Shown: piece after piece, positions 59,588 through 64,000 of the stretch
How the letters are laid out: every line of letters starts with the position of its first letter
Position numbering within the stretch: position 1 is the stretch's first letter
Assembly (NCBI RefSeq): GCF_016427555.1
Contig: NZ_JAELVS010000001.1
Coordinates: forward strand, 1,302,001-1,366,000
From: Marinobacter litoralis
GTDB lineage: Bacteria; Pseudomonadota; Gammaproteobacteria; Pseudomonadales; Oleiphilaceae
Length of the DNA: 64,000 nucleotides
Reading direction: 5' to 3'
Program-made: the position numbers and the translations under genes
Notes under the pieces: model-generated
The model's input: only the letters and a program-made list of their open reading frames with translations
What the model was told of the DNA's origin: nothing
Databases searched by the model: none

Positions 59588-61104
59588 CAGTTATCCTCCC
59601 CGACCATAGGCATCTGCAGGATGTCGATATAAGCATCGCTATTGTGGAGCTGCTCCGCTGTTGCATCGGTGTAGCGTGTTATGGGCCCGGCAAGGATGAC
59701 CATAATGATCGCCAATGCCGTAAGAGCACCCGCTGCCGAGGAAATCCGGCCATTTAAGGGTTCGGGCTTTTGTACGTGGCCGTCCACCGTTCGCCAGAAC
59801 ACAATGCTGCCAGCCCGGCTGTAAGCGATGATAGTAAGGAAGCTGCCGACCAGAAGCACAGACCAGAGCCAGGCCATTTCAAAGCCGGGTTCAACGGACT
59901 GAAGAATCAGAACCTTGCCAAAGAATCCGCTCAGCGGTGGCAAGCCGGCAGCCGCAACAGCACCAATCAAAAACAGCACGCTCAGAAACGTGCGGTTGTG
60001 CATCTTTGGCGCAGTAATGATGCGGTCGTTTGCGCTGCCCCGCTGGCTGGCCACGAGCTCTGAGACAAGAAACAGGCCGCCTACGGTCCAGGTCGTACTG
60101 AGCATATAAAACAGGGCTGCTGACAGGCCCGCTTCAGAGCCGAGAGAAATCGGGGCCAACAAGGTGCCCACCGATATGATCACCTGCCAGGCCACCAGAG
60201 TCTTTAGACTGCCTGATCCCAGAGCGCCAATGACGCCCATGGCAAGGGTGGCCAGAGCGATAGGGAACAGCCAGTCCATACCGAGATTGGCCAGCTCGCC
60301 AGCCTCGTCGCCAAAAACCAGTGGGTAGATCCGCAAGATGGCGTAGATGCCTACCTTGGTCATTACCGCAAACAGGGCTGCCACCGGTGCCGTGGCCTTG
60401 GAGTATGCCCGAGGCAACCAGAAACACAGTGGCAGGATGGCTGCTTTAAGGCCAAAGACGACGAGCAACATCATGCCGCCGGCCTTGACGATATTCAGGC
60501 TTTCACCGGTGACGTTTGGCACCTTGACCGCAAGATCCGCCATATTCAGGGTGCCGGTGACGCTGTAGATCATACCCACACTGATCAGGAAGATCGCAGA
60601 GCCAATCAGGTTGAGCACCACATAGTGCAGGCCCGGCACGGTTCTGAGAGTGCCGCCACCGTGCATCAGCAAACCGTAGGAGGCGATGAGCAGTACCTCG
60701 AAGGCGACGAACAGGTTGAACAGATCGCCGGTGAGGAAGGCGATGTTGAGGCCCATCAGCTGGAACAGGAACAGGGCGTGAAATTGGCGGTTGCCCTCAT
60801 CGGCGCCGCCGATGGCGTACAAATGGCAGAACAGCCCCAACACGGCTGTCATGATCAGCATCAATGCGGCCAGTCGGTCCAGAACCAGAACAATCCCGAA
60901 CGGCGGTTGCCAGTTGCCAAACGCATACAGACGGTAACTACCGTCGTCTGCCAATACCAGAAGGACAATGGCGGAGATCAGGATCAGCACCGTTGTAGCC
61001 AGCGCCAGGGTCCGGCGCAGCGTGATGGGGGCATAGCCCATCAGCGCCTGTAAAATTCCGCCAAGCAGAGGAATCAGAATCGGAGCGGTAAGCCAAGGGT
61101 TCAT
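59587..61104 (-). CDS. mrpD: Mrp Na+/H+ antiporter subunit D (operon 2)
   Basis: A 505-residue NuoM/NuoN-like MrpD with FLTGDLFNLFVAFEVLLIASYGLLMHGG and LCFWLPRAYSKATAPVAALFAVMTKVGIYAILRIYP, the usual Glu and Lys positions. It overlaps mrpC by 4 nt and mrpE by 1 nt. It is diverged from the operon-1 copy, so the two operons are not a recent duplication. Confidence 0.95.
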   Translation of the reverse strand: MNPWLTAPILIPLLGGILQALMGYAPITLRRTLALATTVLILISAIVLLVLADDGSYRLYAFGNWQPPFGIVLVLDRLAALMLIMTAVLGLFCHLYAIGGADEGNRQFHALFLFQLMGLNIAFLTGDLFNLFVAFEVLLIASYGLLMHGGGTLRTVPGLHYVVLNLIGSAIFLISVGMIYSVTGTLNMADLAVKVPNVTGESLNIVKAGGMMLLVVFGLKAAILPLCFWLPRAYSKATAPVAALFAVMTKVGIYAILRIYPLVFGDEAGELANLGMDWLFPIALATLAMGVIGALGSGSLKTLVAWQVIISVGTLLAPISLGSEAGLSAALFYMLSTTWTVGGLFLVSELVASQRGSANDRIITAPKMHNRTFLSVLFLIGAVAAAGLPPLSGFFGKVLILQSVEPGFEMAWLWSVLLVGSFLTIIAYSRAGSIVFWRTVDGHVQKPEPLNGRISSAAGALTALAIIMVILAGPITRYTDATAEQLHNSDAYIDILQMPMVGEDN

Positions 61105-61472
61105 TTACCGGTTACCTCCTCGTCTTCCTGCTCCGGTGCAGGCGATTTATAGGGTTGCTTGCCGTCCACATGGTCATCTTCATTGTCTGCAAGGTTTCGT
61201 AGCGACATCACCACCAAAAAGGCGGTCATGGCAAAGCCAATTACAATAGCGGTTAACACCAGAGCTTGCGGCAGAGGGTCGGCATAGCTCTCTGCTGTGC
61301 CGATAATCGGTTGCTTTCCGGTGGCAAGGCGCCCGGTGGAAAACAGGAACAGGTTCACCCCGTAAGACAGCAGGGTCAGTCCGAGCACTACGGGGAAAGT
61401 GCGCGCTCTTAGCAGCAAATAAACGCCGGATGCGGTCAGGGCGCCAATCGTCAGGGCATAGATAAGTTCCAT
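61101..61472 (-). CDS. mrpC: Mrp Na+/H+ antiporter subunit C (operon 2)
   Basis: A 123-residue NuoK-like MrpC with [29 protein letters not shown] and three helices, then a charged tail (KQPYKSPAPEQEDEEVTGK). It follows the fused A/B gene without a gap (1-nt overlap) and overlaps mrpD by 4 nt. Confidence 0.93.
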   Translation of the reverse strand: MELIYALTIGALTASGVYLLLRARTFPVVLGLTLLSYGVNLFLFSTGRLATGKQPIIGTAESYADPLPQALVLTAIVIGFAMTAFLVVMSLRNLADNEDDHVDGKQPYKSPAPEQEDEEVTGK

Positions 61473-64000
61473 TACGCGCGCTCCTTTTTGCTCTTGATGG
61501 CCGAATGCGGCGACATGCGCCCGATAGTCATCAATGCCAGCAGAGTAGCGCCGATGACCGTGAGATAAACGCCAAGATCAAACACCAGTGCCGAGGCAAC
61601 TTCGAACTTGCCGACCACCGGCCAGGTAATGTAGCCGAAGGTAGACGTCAGGAACGGATAGCCGAAAGCAAGGCTGGCCGCACCTGCAACGGTAGCGAAT
61701 AACAGCCCCAGACCAATAACGGTGTGATACTTGAACGGAATCCGATCCTCGGTCCAGTTCATGCCGCTGGCAATGTACTGGAGGATCAGCGCAATTGAGG
61801 TGATCAGGCCGGCAATAAAACCACCGCCTGGCAGGTTGTGCCCGCGCAGGAAAATGAACGCGGACACCATCAGAGAAAGCGGCAGCAGTGGCCGGGCAAT
61901 TAGCCGCAGCATCATTGGATAATTATCCCGGGACCAGACATGGCCCTCGCCATCGCTGGGCGGTGGCGTCAGCGGCGTATTCTTGAGCAGCGCGTAAATA
62001 CCCAGTGCCGCAATCGCCAGAACGGTAATCTCGCCAAGGGTATCAAAGCCGCGGAAGTCCACCAGAATGACGTTCACGACGTTGGTACCGCCACCACCGG
62101 GTTTGCTGTTCGCGAGGAAGAAGTCGGAAATTGAGCTGAATGGCTGGGTCAGCATGGCCAGGGTAATCAGAGTCATGCCAATGCCGACCGCCACAGCGAT
62201 TGCGATGTCCCGAAGCCGCCTTGGCAGCGAGGTTTCCAGTGGTGTCCAGGCCGGCATATAGTAGAGCGCCAGCATGAGCAGGACGATGGTCACAACTTCA
62301 ACCGAAAGCTGGGTCATGGCCAGGTCGGGTGCCGAGAAACGTGCGAAGGCCAATGCCACAATCAGGCCTACAACGCTCAGTACAACCAGCGCGTAGAACC
62401 GCTGCCGGTGAACGGCTGCGGTCAATAGCGCACAAATGATCAGCACACCTGCGGCAATGGCCGTGGGCCAGTCCACAGGGCTTAATCCGGTCTCGCCAAT
62501 GAAGAGCCCGAGATCCAGCAGCGGCATTGCCGCGACGGCCAGAACGCTGGCCACAAGCAGCATTGCGTATCGTTGCAGAGAGCCGTTTTCGATCCGCGCG
62601 GTAAAGCCGTTCGCCAGATCGACGATTTTTAGCACGATCGATTCAAAGACAGCCTTTTCGTCGATTTCCTTGAAACGCGCGTGGAAATCAAAAAACTTCT
62701 GGCGCTGGCTATACATGATCAAGCCGCCTAAGAAGGCTGCAAAACTCATGATCAGTGGCAGGTTGAAGCCATGAATAACTGCCAGTTGATAGTCCGGAAC
62801 TGCGCCGCCAAGGGTGGCATGGGCGGCCGCGTAAAGCAGCGGGCCAACCGAAACGGCAGGGAACATACCCACCATGATGCAGGCAAACACCAGAATCTCC
62901 ACCGGAATCTTCATATACCGGGGTGGTTCGTGGGGCGGGTAGATCGGCAAATTAACGGGCTTGCCGTTAAAAAACACATCGTGAATAAACCGGGCGGAAT
63001 AGGCGACCGCAAAAATACCCGCCAAGGTGGCGACAATCGGCGGCAGCCATGCCCAGATGCCGGGCAGATTCAGTTGCAGGGATTCAGCAAAGAACATCTC
63101 CTTGCTCAGGAAGCCGTTCAGCAGCGGAACCCCCGCCATAGATGAAGCGGCGACCATGGCCAGCGTGGCAGTGTGGGGCATGTATCGCCACAGGCCGTTG
63201 ATCCGGCGCATGTCCCGGGTGCCGGTTTCGTGGTCAATAATACCGGCGGCCATGAACAGCGAGGCTTTGAAAGTCGCGTGGTTAATAACGTGAAAAACCG
63301 CAGCCACCGCCGCCAGCTCGGTACCCATACCGAACAGCAGGGTGATCAGGCCCAGGTGGCTGACAGTCGAATGTGCCAGCAGACCTTTCAGATCGTGCTT
63401 GAACATGGCCACGTAGGCGCCGATCAGCAGTGTTGCCATGCCGGTAAAACTGACCATGTAGAACCATTGTTCAGTGCCGGCCAGTGCCGGGTACAGCCGG
63501 GCCATCAGGAAAATACCGGCCTTAACCATGGTGGCCGAGTGCAGGTAGGCCGAAACCGGCGTGGGCGCCTGCATGGCGTGAGGCAGCCAGAAGTGAAACG
63601 GGAACTGGGCTGATTTGGTAAACGCACCCAGCAACACCAGAGTCAGAGCAACCGGGTACATGGCGTGAGCTTTGATGACATCGCCCGCCGCGAGTACGTC
63701 GTCCAGCTCAAAACTGCCCACAATATTGCCGATAATCAGAATGCCCGCCAGCAACGCCAGGCCGCCACCCCCTGTCACCGCCAGAGCCATGCGGGCACCA
63801 CGACGAGCGTCCTGTTTGTGATTCCAGAAACTGATCAGCAGGAACGAGGTGAGGCTGGTCAGCTCCCAGAAAACCATCATCAGCAACAGGTTGCTGGAGA
63901 GCACGATGCCCAGCATGGAGCCTTTGAAGCACAGCAGTAGAGCGTAAAACTTTCCGATATTCTCCGCCGGTTTCAGGTAATAGCGGGCGTAGAGAATGAT
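61472..64000 (-). CDS. Mrp Na+/H+ antiporter fused subunits A and B (operon 2), 5' end outside the window
   Basis: An open frame runs from 61472 to the window edge. The first visible codons upstream of the internal Met at 63916 translate to IILYARYYLKPAENIGKFYALLLCFKGS-type MrpA sequence, so the protein continues beyond 64000 and is truncated here. The A part has WELTSLTSFLLISFW and PFHFWLPHAMQAPTPVSAYLHSATMVKAG; the C-terminal 150 residues carry the MrpB motif GHNLPGGGFIAGLITS. A fused A/B protein marks a group-2-type six-gene Mrp operon. The domain boundary is near VWSRDNYPMM. Confidence 0.93.
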   Translation of the reverse strand: MILYARYYLKPAENIGKFYALLLCFKGSMLGIVLSSNLLLMMVFWELTSLTSFLLISFWNHKQDARRGARMALAVTGGGGLALLAGILIIGNIVGSFELDDVLAAGDVIKAHAMYPVALTLVLLGAFTKSAQFPFHFWLPHAMQAPTPVSAYLHSATMVKAGIFLMARLYPALAGTEQWFYMVSFTGMATLLIGAYVAMFKHDLKGLLAHSTVSHLGLITLLFGMGTELAAVAAVFHVINHATFKASLFMAAGIIDHETGTRDMRRINGLWRYMPHTATLAMVAASSMAGVPLLNGFLSKEMFFAESLQLNLPGIWAWLPPIVATLAGIFAVAYSARFIHDVFFNGKPVNLPIYPPHEPPRYMKIPVEILVFACIMVGMFPAVSVGPLLYAAAHATLGGAVPDYQLAVIHGFNLPLIMSFAAFLGGLIMYSQRQKFFDFHARFKEIDEKAVFESIVLKIVDLANGFTARIENGSLQRYAMLLVASVLAVAAMPLLDLGLFIGETGLSPVDWPTAIAAGVLIICALLTAAVHRQRFYALVVLSVVGLIVALAFARFSAPDLAMTQLSVEVVTIVLLMLALYYMPAWTPLETSLPRRLRDIAIAVAVGIGMTLITLAMLTQPFSSISDFFLANSKPGGGGTNVVNVILVDFRGFDTLGEITVLAIAALGIYALLKNTPLTPPPSDGEGHVWSRDNYPMMLRLIARPLLPLSLMVSAFIFLRGHNLPGGGFIAGLITSIALILQYIASGMNWTEDRIPFKYHTVIGLGLLFATVAGAASLAFGYPFLTSTFGYITWPVVGKFEVASALVFDLGVYLTVIGATLLALMTIGRMSPHSAIKSKKERA

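Overview
The window looks like a chromosomal segment of a marine, salt-adapted gammaproteobacterium. The gene content (two Mrp Na+/H+ antiporter operons, a CpxP/CpxRA-like envelope-stress set, EfpL, ArfB, YbiT, DUF3010, DUF1415, DUF2750 and TIGR02647 families) most resembles Marinobacter or a close relative. That assignment is a judgement from remembered gene families, not a computed result. I see no rRNA, tRNA, CRISPR array, prophage or transposase gene. Most of the window is ordinary core and accessory chromosome.

Layout. 1-5.7 kb: a cold-shock protein, then a minus-strand operon phnD-phnC-phnE-phnE-HAD phosphatase-DeoR regulator, with a promoter and a perfect 16-bp palindrome upstream of phnD. 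5.7-13 kb: glutathione transferase, a nucleoside-deaminase-like enzyme, a DUF938 methyltransferase, adenine/adenosine deaminase, an alpha/beta hydrolase, a ZIP metal transporter, YqeY and small envelope proteins. 13-24 kb: DUF3010, DUF4112, DUF72, ArfB, a PspA/YiaAB pair beside an XRE regulator, an SDR, a crotonase, a thioesterase behind a 3-copy ~204-bp tandem repeat, EfpL, a lytic transglycosylase and a spermidine-synthase-like protein. 24-35.6 kb: an L,D-transpeptidase operon, a TSUP permease, an acyl-CoA ligase, two very small genes, a LysR regulator, YbiT, DUF1415 enclosed by two long inverted repeats, and dodecin.

35.6-43.2 kb: amino-acid catabolism and transport, with an NSS symporter, a Leu/Phe-type dehydrogenase, a fused indolepyruvate-type 2-oxoacid:ferredoxin oxidoreductase and the AzlCD exporter. 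Import, oxidative deamination and oxidative decarboxylation to acyl-CoA form a plausible path. 43.2-50.8 kb: a FemAB-like protein and a Spy/CpxP-like protein divergent from a CpxR/CpxA pair with a CpxR-type box between them, then YigZ, a DUF4136 lipoprotein, a SUI1 protein and a DadA-like oxidase. 50.8-64 kb: an acyl-CoA ligase and two tandem Mrp operons. The downstream one has seven separate genes (A-G). The upstream one has a fused A/B subunit whose 5' end lies beyond the window.

Points most worth a second look: the PhnCDE cassette paired with a phosphatase and DeoR regulator but no C-P bond-cleaving enzyme; the 20.2-20.7 kb tandem repeat with DnaA-box-like 9-mers; the inverted-repeat pair around DUF1415; an unlisted 35-codon membrane ORF with an ideal ribosome-binding site; and the paired Mrp operons. 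Nothing here is clearly a wholly new system. Terminator, promoter and operator calls come from reading by eye.
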